Notes: generated by a model from the sequence alone, not told the origin. Counted from the first letter of the stretch, positions 7,760 through 15,534 are shown. The stretch: 46,145 bases of DNA from Oscillospiraceae bacterium (GCA_022791315.1 JAAVYW010000049.1:1-46145); one strand, 5' to 3'. Made by a program: numbers and translations.

Positions 7760-8371
7760 TCATTTCTTTTTCTTCTCTTTTTTGCTCTCCGGCTCCTCGG
7801 GCTTTAACACCAGGGCCAGGAAGACGCAGTCCTCGCCGCCGGTGGCAATCATGCCGTGGCCGTGGCCGGAGTCGTAGTAGAGGGCGTCCCCCTCGTGGAG
7901 GATTTCCTCGTGGCCCTCTAGGGCCACCTTGAGGCTCCCCTTTAAGATGAAGTCAAATTCCTGCCCCTCGTGGCGGGATAGGTCGATGGGCTTTGCCTGC
8001 TCCTCTTCGCTGTAGGGGGCAGTGACGACGAAGGGCTCGGCCACCCGGTGCTTGAAGAGATGGGCCATGTGCTGGTATTGGAAGCCGCTGCGGCGGGAAA
8101 TGGGCAGCCCCTTGCCCGCCCGCACAATGGTGTAAAACGAGAGCTTTGGCATGTCGCCGGTGAGGATTTCGGCGATGTCCACGCCGAAGCAGTTGGCGCA
8201 CTGGTAGAGGAAGGTGAAGGAGAAATCCCGTTCCCCCCGCTCCAGCTCCTCATAGCGCTTCACCGAGACGCCGGTGGCCTTTGCCATGTCCTGGGCAGGG
8301 ATTTCCAAAATGTCCCGCAGTGCCCGGATTCGCTCGGCAATTTCCAAAATTTTTTCATTTTGCTCTTTCAT
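7760..8371 (-). CDS. XRE-cupin transcriptional regulator
   Basis: The 203-residue protein has an N-terminal helix-turn-helix (about residues 8-65, RALRDILEIPAQDMAKATGVS) and a C-terminal cupin barrel (about 115-195, with LSRHEGQEFDFILKGSLKV and DALYYDSGHGHGMIATG). This pairing is common next to AMP-forming acyl-CoA synthetase genes, where the cupin is thought to sense a pathway metabolite. The start at MKEQNEKILE is favoured by GGGAGG 11 bases upstream. It is the first gene after the T-box leader at 8481-8792 and is followed by the acyl-CoA synthetase gene. The tail is a run of lysines. Confidence 0.88.
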   Translation of the reverse strand: MKEQNEKILEIAERIRALRDILEIPAQDMAKATGVSVKRYEELERGERDFSFTFLYQCANCFGVDIAEILTGDMPKLSFYTIVRAGKGLPISRRSGFQYQHMAHLFKHRVAEPFVVTAPYSEEEQAKPIDLSRHEGQEFDFILKGSLKVALEGHEEILHEGDALYYDSGHGHGMIATGGEDCVFLALVLKPEEPESKKEKKKK

Positions 8372-8480
8372 GAGTCTCTGCCTCCCATTGGTTTCCATAG
8401 AAATTTTTCCCCCAAGAGCCCGTTTTCAAACCTCTTGATACAGCAAGGCTTTCAGCAGGCCCCTAACAGGATGGATTGAA

Positions 8481-8792
8481 ATAACAAAAAACTCCGCCCC
8501 ACGAAAATGGGACGGAGTTTGAGTCCGCGGTACCACCCAAATTGCAGAGGGAAACCGGAGGTTCCTCTGCCATCTCTGCGAAATTCCAACAAATTTCCGA
8601 CTTTAACGCAGTCCTACGGAAGGCATCTACTGACGGGGCACGCCCGCTTTGGTGCTTCTGCTCTGGAGGGATTTGGAAGACACGGCTGTTATCGGCTCGC
8701 AGCAACCGCCGACTCTCTGTAAACAGGGATTGTGCTCCCCTTTCTCCATCAACGCTTTTTGTGGGTGAGGCTCAAAAGCCTCTATTGAGTTT
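8481..8792 (-). promoter_or_regulatory. T-box riboswitch leader
   Basis: Read on the minus strand the leader contains the diagnostic T-box sequence GGGTGGTACCGCGG (about 8538-8525), directly before an intrinsic terminator. Stem I is recognisable: TGGAG (8748-8744) can pair with CTCCA, CTGTT with AACAG, and TCGGC with GCCGA around an AGAGAG bulge and the distal loop GGTTGCTGCGAGCC. The T-box bulge TGGT would read a tRNA ending ACCA. The specifier codon is not certain; CAAATCCCTCC suggests ATC (Ile, 8672-8670), but TTC (Phe) or TCC (Ser) nearby cannot be excluded. The downstream genes are the XRE-cupin regulator and acyl-CoA synthetase, an unusual target for a T-box. Confidence 0.88.
8485..8520 (-). 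terminator. T-box regulated terminator
   Basis: On the minus strand AAACTCCGTCCCA pairs with TGGGGCGGAGTTT and is followed by a run of T. It overlaps the T-box antiterminator region, so uncharged tRNA binding would prevent it and allow transcription into the gene at 8371. Confidence 0.85.
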
Positions 8793-8798
8793 TTTCTT

Positions 8799-8826
8799 AT
8801 TATACCCGCTTTCCGCCGTTTGTCAA
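8799..8826 (-). promoter_or_regulatory. Consensus promoter of the T-box operon
   Basis: On the minus strand a perfect TTGACA (8826-8821) and a perfect TATAAT (8804-8799) are separated by 16 bases. The predicted start near 8792 defines the 5' end of the T-box leader. Confidence 0.85.
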
Positions 8827-8849
8827 GGGGTTTCGGGCAAGAAACCCGA

Positions 8850-9386
8850 TTATTTTTCCCCGTCGGAGGGGGCGCTGTGGCGGCAGTAGTCCAGATACTC
8901 CTGCAAGAGGTCGTCGCTGTAGGGGCGGTTGTCGAAAAACTCGGAGAGTAGCAGGCGGCCGTCCCGTCCGGCATAGGCCAGGAAAATATACTGGCCTCCC
9001 TCCTCCGGGAGCCCGGTGTCCACGCTGTTGTCCGATTGCAGCAGCAGCATGGTACCATCCTGCCGGATACCCCCGTGCTTGGCGCACTCCACATGGCTCC
9101 CAAGCCTGCCCCGGATGTTTTTGTCCACCCGGATTTTGTAGACGCTTAAGTCGTCCTCCCCATACTCCGGCTCGTCGGGCACCAGGTTCTGCTCCACCTT
9201 CTCCACAGTGCCCACAAAGACATGGCCCACCGCGTCCACATATTCATACAGGTTTGTTTCGTCCACCGCCAGCGTGACATGGGCATAGTATTCTGTCTCC
9301 CCATTCCACGCCACCACCTTTTCCCCGCACCCTGCCAGTAGCAGCGTCAAGAAAAGGCACAGGGGGAATACAAGCATTTTCCGCAT
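8850..9386 (-). CDS. Predicted lipoprotein of unknown function
   Basis: The 178-residue product starts with a lipoprotein signal: a basic MRKM end, a hydrophobic stretch and a lipobox LLAGC ending at about residue 20. The mature part has no family I recognise. It is acidic in places (DEPEYGEDDLSVYKI) and ends with EYLDYCRHSAPSDGEK. The start at 9386 is preceded by GGGAGGG at 7 bases; a TTG two codons upstream is less likely. It is transcribed from its own promoter and lies just upstream of the T-box operon promoter. It is expected on the outer face of the membrane. Confidence 0.75.
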   Translation of the reverse strand: MRKMLVFPLCLFLTLLLAGCGEKVVAWNGETEYYAHVTLAVDETNLYEYVDAVGHVFVGTVEKVEQNLVPDEPEYGEDDLSVYKIRVDKNIRGRLGSHVECAKHGGIRQDGTMLLLQSDNSVDTGLPEEGGQYIFLAYAGRDGRLLLSEFFDNRPYSDDLLQEYLDYCRHSAPSDGEK

Positions 9387-9423
9387 CGGCAAGCCCTCCC
9401 AAAAACACGGATTTTCCGCCTAT

Positions 9424-9452
9424 ATTCTATCATACCCAGCCGCCCAGGGCAA
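9424..9452 (-). promoter_or_regulatory. Candidate promoter of the lipoprotein gene
   Basis: On the minus strand TTGCCC (9452-9447) and TAGAAT (9429-9424) are separated by 17 bases, about 40 bases before the lipoprotein start. Confidence 0.5.
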
Positions 9453-9499
9453 GATATTCCGGCAAAACCGGAAAACCGAAAGTTTTTTTGCAAAAACAC

Positions 9500-9528
9500 T
9501 TGATTTTTCCTGCGGAATCCGATATAAT
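9500..9528 (+). promoter_or_regulatory. Promoter of the tRNA-Ser gene
   Basis: TTGATT (9500-9505) is followed after 17 bases by TATAAT (9523-9528), 13 bases before the tRNA 5' end. Confidence 0.75.
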
Positions 9529-9541
9529 ATAAAAGCTATGT

Positions 9542-9634
9542 GGAGAGGTCGCCTAGCTTGGTTTATGGCGCACGACTGGAACTCGTGTATGGGCTAATAC
9601 CCCATCGAGGGTTCGAATCCCTCTCTCTCCGCCA
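9542..9634 (+). tRNA. tRNA-Ser (anticodon GGA)
   Basis: The 7-bp acceptor stem GGAGAGG/TCTCTCC, the anticodon stem CACGA/TCGTG with loop CTGGAAC (anticodon GGA), a long type II variable arm typical of serine tRNA, the T arm GAGGGTTCGAATCCCTC, discriminator G and an encoded CCA end are all visible. It reads UCC and UCU codons. Confidence 0.95.
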
Positions 9635-9638
9635 TATA

Positions 9639-9667
9639 AAAACAGACCACTAAAAGTGGTCTGTTTT
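9639..9667 (+). terminator. Terminator of the tRNA-Ser gene
   Basis: Two 13-base arms (9639-9651, 9655-9667) pair perfectly around AAA, and the last bases are T-rich. It follows the CCA end by 4 bases. Confidence 0.85.
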
Positions 9668-9953
9668 GATTTTATAAGTTTTTTGTTTACTGCATATAAA
9701 CATGCAACGGAGTATGTGGATAAAATCTGTTCCATTTTTCAAAGGGCATTTCCGCTTATCGGATTTGAGCCACAAACCCTCCTGCCCTGCACTGAAAGCA
9801 GTTCCAGGCCTATTTCCCCGAAGCCGCTTTTTGCTGCGCACCTTCCGGTTGCGGAAAGAGGAAAAAGAGAGCGGCAAAATTGGTGGAAAGGAAACTGCTT
9901 TTGATGTATGATAGGGGCAAGCCGGCGAAAAAAAGAGAAGGAGCGATGACGGG

Positions 9954-10649
9954 ATGAGCTTTGGAACAAATTTGCAGTTTTTGCGGAAGATGAGACGGCA
10001 GATGACCCAGGAGGAGCTGGCGGAGAAAATGGGGGTGAGCCGCCAGACGGTCTCCAAGTGGGAGCTGGACGCCGTGTACCCCGAGATGGAGAAGGTGGTG
10101 GAGCTCTGCCAGCTCTTCTCCTGCACCATGGATCAGCTGGTACGGGAGGACATGGCCTTAAACAACGCGGCCTATTCCAACATCCGGGAGGAAATAGTGG
10201 AGCCCTTCTGGTATCTGCCCTACACGGTGGTGAGCATGGAGCCGGAGGACGATTCCATCACCCATGTCAACCAGTGGGCCAAGGAGCTGGAGCTCTCGAA
10301 CCCGGACGTGATCGGCTGGGATTTTCCGGTGCCCTCCCAGGAGCTCATCAACGTGCACAACATGCATGGCTACACGGCGGCCCTGGTCTTCCAGGAGGAG
10401 AACGTCCCCCAATCCAGAAAGCGGGAGATGATTTGGCAGGATCGGCAGAAGTACATGGCTATCACCATCCGCTTCCCCATGGCCGCCCCCTTCCAACTCA
10501 TCCCCAACGCCTACAAGGTGCTGATGACCCACATGTCCGTCAACGGAATCGCCCACAAATGGGACGACAAGCAGGTGATCTCCTGCTTCGAGCGGAGCTA
10601 TCACCGGGACGGCGTGGAGTATATGGATGTCTTCATCGCGGCAGAGTAA
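9954..10649 (+). CDS. XRE regulator with GyrI-like ligand-binding domain
   Basis: The 231-residue protein begins with a helix-turn-helix of the XRE type (residues 5-60, MTQEELAEKMGVSRQTVSKWE). After it comes a region of about 155 residues ending in YHRDGVEYMDVFIAAE that resembles the GyrI/SbmC/AraC effector-binding fold. Such fusions respond to small hydrophobic ligands. The ATG follows GGAG at 9940-9943 with ordinary spacing. It stands alone: a tRNA lies upstream and a strong hairpin terminator directly follows its stop codon. The ligand and target genes cannot be read. Confidence 0.82.
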   Translation: MSFGTNLQFLRKMRRQMTQEELAEKMGVSRQTVSKWELDAVYPEMEKVVELCQLFSCTMDQLVREDMALNNAAYSNIREEIVEPFWYLPYTVVSMEPEDDSITHVNQWAKELELSNPDVIGWDFPVPSQELINVHNMHGYTAALVFQEENVPQSRKREMIWQDRQKYMAITIRFPMAAPFQLIPNAYKVLMTHMSVNGIAHKWDDKQVISCFERSYHRDGVEYMDVFIAAE

Positions 10650-10683
10650 AAAACTCCCGCCTGGTTTTCCAGGCGGGAGTTTT
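10650..10683. terminator. Hairpin terminator
   Basis: Arms 10650-10664 and 10669-10683 (AAAACTCCCGCCTGG and its complement) pair perfectly around TTTT, one base after the stop codon of the XRE-GyrI-like gene. The remaining gap to 10822 shows nothing further. Confidence 0.88.
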
Positions 10684-10822
10684 GCCCCTATTCCCCCACA
10701 GGAAAAAGGGCAAAGGGCGCTTGATACCCTGGCACAAACCGGTGCCATTCCTCGGGAACTGCTTTTTCATCCGCGCGGTTTTCTTGCCGCACAGCACAGC
10801 AAAACGGGCAGGGAGCTGTGTT

Positions 10823-11614
10823 TCAGGACAGCGGCTCCCCAACACGCTGGTCGGGCGGAAGGTGATCCCATAATATAGAATCGCGAAAAGATATGGGATG
10901 GCCAGAAACAGTATGGGGCGTTCCAGCCCCCGGATGATAGTGCTGCCACTCTTCGGGAAGCACGAAATAACTCCATTCCACATCCAATCCCCTTATTTCG
11001 TCAGCCCAAACAATGATTTCCAAATAGGAATATTCACCCACGCACCAGGCTTCAGCCCATTTCCTGCTTTGTCCGTCTTTGACTTTCCGAATCTTATCGA
11101 AAACCCCCTCTTCGCAAAGAGGTTTGCCGTTGCTTAGGTGCCCTTGCTCGTCCGGGCCATACATTTCCACCGCAGCCAAATAAGACGCTTCCGCAACCTC
11201 TGCCAGCTCCTCCGCGCTCTCACACTCGCAGCGGTATACCACGCCGCTGCACTGGGCCTCTTCCCGAACGCCCGAGTAGGTAAAGATGTTGGTGAATATG
11301 CGGCGTCCATTCACGGTTTTGGTGACTTTGGTAAATTCTTTCCCCGCTGCGGTAATCGGTTTATCAGTAATCAGCAGCCCCGGCGGAATCATTTCCTCAT
11401 ACTCTTCTTCGGAAAAGCTCAATTCCTCTATGATGTCATCCGGCGACATGCCGAAAACCGCCGATTCCAGGTAATCTATCGATGCCGCGTTCAATGGGAG
11501 AGAGTAAAGCGAAACATCATCTGACTGTTTTGCTTGGCACCCGCATAGGGTTGCCGTCAGCAGTGCCGCGCAGAGAAAGAGGGCCGGGAATTTTTTGTAC
11601 AGGGTTTGCTTCAT
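10823..11614 (-). CDS. Predicted lipoprotein, paralogue of the 13964-14579 gene
   Basis: The 263-residue product has a lipoprotein signal ending in LCGC at about residue 26. I recognise no named family, but it is clearly related to the broken gene at 13964-14579: both share a central AEELAEVAEASYLAAVE-type helix and a C-terminal LPEEW motif followed by a Pro-Gly-rich tail. The second of two nearby ATGs was chosen because AGGAGG is 9 bases upstream, whereas the first is too close. It lies downstream of the GH120 gene and behind its terminator. A role in binding at the cell surface is possible but unproven. Confidence 0.72.
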   Translation of the reverse strand: MKQTLYKKFPALFLCAALLTATLCGCQAKQSDDVSLYSLPLNAASIDYLESAVFGMSPDDIIEELSFSEEEYEEMIPPGLLITDKPITAAGKEFTKVTKTVNGRRIFTNIFTYSGVREEAQCSGVVYRCECESAEELAEVAEASYLAAVEMYGPDEQGHLSNGKPLCEEGVFDKIRKVKDGQSRKWAEAWCVGEYSYLEIIVWADEIRGLDVEWSYFVLPEEWQHYHPGAGTPHTVSGHPISFRDSILWDHLPPDQRVGEPLS

Positions 11615-11683
11615 ACCCATTCACCTCCTAGGTATTGGCGGGCTTTGAACCGCCCATGACGGGAACACCTCATCATTTTCATA

Positions 11684-11715
11684 AAATCCCGCCTGGCAAA
11701 AACCAGGCGGGATTT
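11684..11715. terminator. Bidirectional terminator after the GH120 gene
   Basis: Arms 11684-11696 and 11703-11715 pair perfectly (AAATCCCGCCTGG). The hairpin lies 10 bases past the stop of the GH120 gene, with T-rich ends on both strands. Confidence 0.82.
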
Positions 11716-11725
11716 CCATGTCAGT

Positions 11726-13750
11726 TTAGAACAGTTTTCCCTTTGCGCAGTGGCCGCAGACAAAGGGGCCGGGGAGAGGATTGGCAGAGCGGTGGCCGTC
11801 GAAATAGTCTCTCTGGAAGACGATGGGGGTGCCGTCGGGGTTCTCGAATTTCTGCTCGGGCTCGAAGGCCTCGCCCAAGGTCTCGGTGGAGATAACCTGG
11901 GTGGCCATGCCGGGCAAGTAGTCGTAGAGGTCGGTCTCCAAATACCAGCCGTCCTCTTTTTCCACCAGGGCCAGCTTCACAGGATGCTCTATCACCTGGT
12001 AGTTTTCCTCCTTGGCGCAGGGCTTCGCCCCGTTGAAATACACGTTGCCGCCAGTCCAGACCGGCAGCTTGTGGAAATACCCTTCCATCCTCTTCATCCG
12101 GTGCTCCATGGGGTCCTCGCCGGGGGCAGGCTCGCCGAAGAAGATGTCTTTCCACTCGGCCTCGGTGGGATACTCGTCAAAGGGATGGGTGCCGGGAACC
12201 AGGTTGGTGGTGCCGCTGGCCCAGTCCTTTACCTCAGCATATTCCGCCGGGTACTCCTGCTGAATAAAGATGTTGTTATAGAACCGGTCATCCCCGTGGA
12301 GGAAGGACATAAAGCCGTTGATTTCCGTGCGGTGGGGCACATGATAGGGGGTATACCGGGGCTGGCCGTTCCGGGCATTGTCCGTGCCCGCGCCCACACC
12401 GATAAACGAACCGCCAATGAGGTTGTGCACATAGGCCACGCCCTGGGTAGAGAGGCGGCCGGAAGTGGCGGAGAGCAGTACGTTGTTGTCAATCAGCGTG
12501 GGGCCGTGGCTCACTTCGATGAAGATGTCCTCGTTTAGGTTCAAGCCGGTACCCCGGGGATTTGTGACCTTGCAGCGGGCGGGAGGCGTGTTGTCATGCA
12601 GCAGGTTTTGGGTGATACGAGAGCCCTGGGCCTGCCAATCCAGCCAGAGGCCTCTGGAGCAGTGGTGGATGTGGTTGCGGCGGAAGATGACGTCGATGGC
12701 GGCGTGCATCTTGATGCCGGCAATCTCCGCGCCTGCCAGCTGCTGCTTGGTGTTGATGTGGTGGATATGGTTGTCCTCAATGAGGGAGAAGACGCCGCCC
12801 AGATGGCCCACGATACCGGTCTGCTCGCAGTGGTGGATATGGCAGCGGCGCACGGTGTGGCTGCCGATGAGCTCCTTGGTCCAGCCCTCCCGCTGGGCCT
12901 GGCAGATGGCGTCCCGCTCGGTCTGGGTGCCGTCCTTGGTGACAAAGCGGCTCCACTTGTTCTCGTTGTTGGGCTGGAGATACTTGCCCAGGGAGATGCC
13001 GCAGCACTTGGAATCAGAGACTTCACAGTCCTCAATGACCCATCCCTTGCTCCAGTGGGGGCCAATCATGCCCTCCTGGTAGGCGGTGGGCGGAGCCCAG
13101 GTGGTGGCGGCCTGCTTTACCGTGAAGCCGGAGAGGGTGATGTAGCCCACGCCAGTCTTGTCCGGATAGAAGCAGTTGCGGCGCACATTGATTTCCACGG
13201 TTTCCTTGTTGGGGTCAGCGCCACGGAAATTGGCATAAAGCAGGGTGGTGTTTTCTTCCTGCACGGTGTACCACTGGTAGAGGGTCTGCTCCGGCTCTTC
13301 CCAGGAGGGCACATAGGGCTGGGGATTCAGCACGTCCTCCAGCTTCTGCATTTCGTACATAGAGTGGCCGTTGAGATAGATTTCCCCGGTATGTACCGAG
13401 ATGGGGCTGAAATACCAGTCGCCCCAAACAGTCTGGACATAGGGGTTATAGTCCCCGAACAGGCCATTGGGGATTTTAGCCAGCCACACGTCGCCCTCAT
13501 AGTGCTCCCAGTTCTTCACAGGCTCCGCACCGGTGATAACCGCCGCCAGGGGCTTTTCGGAACGGTAGACGATGGGGGCCTCTTCAGTCCCCGCATTTTT
13601 GGGGTTGACATATTCCCGGTATACGCCGGGGGCCACGATAATTTCATCGCCCGGCAGGGCAATCTGGGCCGCATCGTTAATCCATTTAAAGGGACGGGCT
13701 TTGGTTCCGTCGCCGCCGCGATGTGTGGCAGCATCTACATAATAAATCAC
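11726..13750 (-). CDS. GH120-like beta-xylosidase (right-handed beta-helix)
   Basis: The 674-residue protein is predicted to remove xylose from the non-reducing end of xylo-oligosaccharides. It closely resembles the GH120 enzyme XylC of Thermoanaerobacterium as I remember it: shared blocks include ANFRGADPNKETVEINVRR, WAPPTAYQEGMIGPHWSKGW, GHLGGVFSLIEDNHI and GLWLDWQAQG. By that comparison the nucleophile is D371 (GLWLDW) and the acid/base is E412 (FIEVSHGP). An insert of about 18 residues (near 388-407) separates these two compared with XylC. There is no signal peptide, so it acts in the cytoplasm. The start is GTG with AGGAGG upstream. Related lipoprotein genes flank it. Confidence 0.9.
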   Translation of the reverse strand: MIYYVDAATHRGGDGTKARPFKWINDAAQIALPGDEIIVAPGVYREYVNPKNAGTEEAPIVYRSEKPLAAVITGAEPVKNWEHYEGDVWLAKIPNGLFGDYNPYVQTVWGDWYFSPISVHTGEIYLNGHSMYEMQKLEDVLNPQPYVPSWEEPEQTLYQWYTVQEENTTLLYANFRGADPNKETVEINVRRNCFYPDKTGVGYITLSGFTVKQAATTWAPPTAYQEGMIGPHWSKGWVIEDCEVSDSKCCGISLGKYLQPNNENKWSRFVTKDGTQTERDAICQAQREGWTKELIGSHTVRRCHIHHCEQTGIVGHLGGVFSLIEDNHIHHINTKQQLAGAEIAGIKMHAAIDVIFRRNHIHHCSRGLWLDWQAQGSRITQNLLHDNTPPARCKVTNPRGTGLNLNEDIFIEVSHGPTLIDNNVLLSATSGRLSTQGVAYVHNLIGGSFIGVGAGTDNARNGQPRYTPYHVPHRTEINGFMSFLHGDDRFYNNIFIQQEYPAEYAEVKDWASGTTNLVPGTHPFDEYPTEAEWKDIFFGEPAPGEDPMEHRMKRMEGYFHKLPVWTGGNVYFNGAKPCAKEENYQVIEHPVKLALVEKEDGWYLETDLYDYLPGMATQVISTETLGEAFEPEQKFENPDGTPIVFQRDYFDGHRSANPLPGPFVCGHCAKGKLF

Positions 13751-13789
13751 GATGGTTTTCCTCCTAGCATAAATTTCTAATTTAATTCT

Positions 13790-13819
13790 ATTGTACCCCG
13801 CCCCGCCCCCTCACGTCAA
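13790..13819 (-). promoter_or_regulatory. Promoter of the GH120 gene
   Basis: On the minus strand TTGACG (13819-13814) and TACAAT (13795-13790) are separated by 18 very G-rich bases, about 40 bases before the GTG start. Confidence 0.6.
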
Positions 13820-13872
13820 GGAGCGAAACGCCGGTTTTTTCGGAGTTTCTTTGTGCATTTACCTCCTGGCAA

Positions 13873-13910
13873 ATGCCGCCCTCACTTGAAAAACAGGCAG
13901 GGGGCGGCAT
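13873..13910 (-). terminator. Weak hairpin behind the broken lipoprotein gene
   Basis: ATGCCGCCC (13873-13881) pairs with GGGCGGCAT (13902-13910) across a 20-base loop. The T-tract on the minus strand is short, so terminator strength is uncertain. Confidence 0.4.
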
Positions 13911-13963
13911 CCTGAAACAGCTCCCCGGATACAGCTTGCCGCTGATTGCAACCGGAAACGGCG

Positions 13964-14579
13964 TCATTCACCTCTCACGATAGGGCTCATGGGGATGCGT
14001 GGTTCATATCCTGGCTCAAATCGATACCATTCTTCAGGAAGCACACGATAGGTTAATTCAATGCTAAAGTTTACCAACAGGCCACATGATATTCCAGCTG
14101 CCTCCATACTCCCTGATTTCACCGAAAGCATTCTCGCGGTTTAAAAGAAGGCCGCTTATATTCTTACCATTGGGTTCCCCATATTCTTCTACCGCAGCCC
14201 GATAAAGAACTTCCGCAACCTCTGCCGCTTCCTCCGCGCTGTCACAATAGCGGCCAAACCAGAAACCGGTGAGCATGTCCTTCTGGTCAAACTGGTCAAC
14301 CAGCAGGCTCTGCCAAAAGTCCTTGCCCCCTGCCTCTATCTTCCGGTCCAAAGACCATCGCCCTAACCCTATTCTTTCCTCCAGAAGGTCTTCCATCGAA
14401 AAATCCCATTCCTCCCCCAGCTCGCGGATGCTCTTGCCGTACATGGCTTCCAGGGAAGCAACCGACTCGCTGTCCAACGGGACAAGGAACGCAGCTTGCT
14501 TCCCGCACCCGCATACCGTTACAAGAAGCGCGGCACAGAGCAGGAAAGCCAGGAGCCGTCTGTTCCAAATGCGTTTCAT
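13964..14579 (-). pseudogene. Frameshifted lipoprotein gene, paralogue of 10823-11614
   Basis: The open part (14579-14064, 171 residues) begins with a lipoprotein signal and lipobox VCGC and stops shortly after NIMWPVGKL. Past that stop, the +1 frame reads NFSIELTYRVLPEEWYRF and continues to a stop at 13966-13964. This tail matches the end of the intact paralogue (WSYFVLPEEWQHYHPG). A one-base change near 14070-14080 therefore appears to have split the gene. A sequencing error is an alternative. GGCGGGATG precedes the ATG. The function is unknown, as for its paralogue on the other side of the GH120 gene. Confidence 0.72.
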
Positions 14580-14793
14580 ATTGCATCCCGCCTATCGCCG
14601 GAATAAACCGTGTGTCAAAGGGGCGAGCTCCGATTCCACCGCCGCCCCGATGGACAGCGGAATTTACACCAAAAACAATTATTTTTAAAGTATTATTTAA
14701 CTAATTTTAGTGTATTCTTATTAAATGCTTTTGTCGAAAAGTAAAACGCCGATTTTAGGGATAATTTTTTGGTATATATTCACGCAAAGGCGG

Positions 14794-14822
14794 TTGACTT
14801 CCTTCCCTTTTTTGGATATACT
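14794..14822 (+). promoter_or_regulatory. Promoter of the GNAT gene
   Basis: TTGACT (14794-14799) and TATACT (14817-14822) are 17 bases apart. The start would fall just before the AGGAGG ribosome binding site, giving a very short leader. The AT-rich gap 14580-14793 shows no other feature. Confidence 0.65.
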
Positions 14823-14845
14823 TGAAAAACAAAGGAGGGGCTGCC

Positions 14846-15355
14846 ATGCAAATCCAACTCAAGGAACGCACCGAAGAAACGGTGAAGGTGTACTACGAAA
14901 AATCCCAAGACCCCCGCATCACCGCCACCCTGCCCCGGCGGGACATCACCCTGGAGCAGGCGCTGGAGGAATACCGTGCCTCCCTTCTGCCGGGCGCAGG
15001 GAGCTTTGGCCAGACGATTTGGGCAGACGGGGAGTACGTGGGCGACATCTGGTGCTATGGCATTGGCCGGGAGGCCAGCCCCCAGGCCATGCTCAGTTAC
15101 TGTGTTTTTGAACCTGCATTCTGGGGAAAGGGCATCGCCACCCAAGCGTTGGCCCTGTTCCTCCCCCTGCTGGAAACGCGCTTTGCCCTCCGGGACTTGG
15201 GGGCTTTTACCTTCTCCGCCAACCTGGCCTCCTGCCGCCTGCTGGAAAAGGCGGGCTTTGTATGCCGGGAGGAATTCGAGGAAGAAGGGGTGCTCTCCCG
15301 GTTTTATCAAAAAGGCCCGGAAGAAAGGGCAGACAAATCCGGCAAAAGCATTTGA
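14846..15355 (+). CDS. GNAT-family N-acetyltransferase (RimJ/RimL type)
   Basis: The 169-residue protein has the fold order of ribosomal-protein-type acetyltransferases: SYCVFEPAFWGKGIATQAL carries the acetyl-CoA loop (WGKGIAT), and FTFSANLASCRLLEKAGF is the usual C-terminal block in which Asn and the LEKAGF end are conserved. A small substrate or a protein N-terminus could be acetylated; sequence cannot decide. AGGAGG precedes the ATG. The stop codon overlaps the -35 box of the next promoter, which drives the antitoxin-like RNA, so the two units are packed tightly. Confidence 0.85.
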   Translation: MQIQLKERTEETVKVYYEKSQDPRITATLPRRDITLEQALEEYRASLLPGAGSFGQTIWADGEYVGDIWCYGIGREASPQAMLSYCVFEPAFWGKGIATQALALFLPLLETRFALRDLGAFTFSANLASCRLLEKAGFVCREEFEEEGVLSRFYQKGPEERADKSGKSI

Positions 15356-15380
15356 CAACTCCCCGCCAAGGGGATATAAT
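15352..15380 (+). promoter_or_regulatory. Consensus promoter of the antitoxin-like RNA
   Basis: A perfect TTGACA (15352-15357) and a perfect TATAAT (15375-15380) are separated by 17 bases. No gene with a ribosome binding site follows; instead a short structured region ends in a terminator, as expected for a small RNA. Confidence 0.85.
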
Positions 15381-15420
15381 AAAAACACAGGGAGACGCTT
15401 GCTGGTAACAAGCATCCCCC
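15381..15420 (-). terminator. Terminator of the toxin mRNA
   Basis: On the minus strand a 12-bp stem (arms 15420-15409 and 15401-15390, two G-U pairs) with a 7-base loop is followed by TGTGTTTTTATTAT. It ends a minus-strand transcript coming from the small toxin-like gene. In the opposite RNA it forms the 5' stem-loop. Confidence 0.7.
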
Positions 15421-15530
15421 TGCGGCGAAAACCCAGACGGTTGCCGCAACATACAATCTCAGTGACTTATGAGGGCTATGCCCTCAAGCAGCCGTGAGCC
15501 GCCTGCTGCTACAGACGGCTCACTTCTTTC
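15387..15530 (+). ncRNA. Candidate type I antitoxin RNA
   Basis: This stretch starts about 7 bases after a perfect TATAAT and ends at an intrinsic terminator, giving an RNA of about 145 nt. It contains several hairpins (15390-15420; GCGGC/GCCGC; GAGGGC/GCCCTC near 15471-15485) and no convincing coding frame. It runs against the small hydrophobic toxin-like gene and overlaps the 3' part of its message entirely, the same layout as RatA/TxpA and SR4/BsrG. The antitoxin role is inferred from layout. Confidence 0.65.
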
Positions 15531-15534
15531 TGTT
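15494..15534 (+). terminator. Terminator of the antitoxin-like RNA
   Basis: GTGAGCCG (15494-15501) pairs with CGGCTCAC (15516-15523) and is followed by TTCTTTCTGTT. The right arm includes the toxin-like gene stop codon on the other strand. Confidence 0.7.

Noticed and set aside
8463..8705. 80-residue minus-strand frame inside the T-box
   Set aside because: It runs through conserved T-box elements and the terminator and has no ribosome binding site.
9553..9735. Minus-strand frame containing GERGIRTLDG
   Set aside because: It is the antisense translation of the tRNA-Ser gene, a well-known false protein; it has no ribosome binding site.
12596..13780. 394-residue plus-strand frame
   Set aside because: Antisense shadow of the GH120 gene, without motifs or a ribosome binding site.
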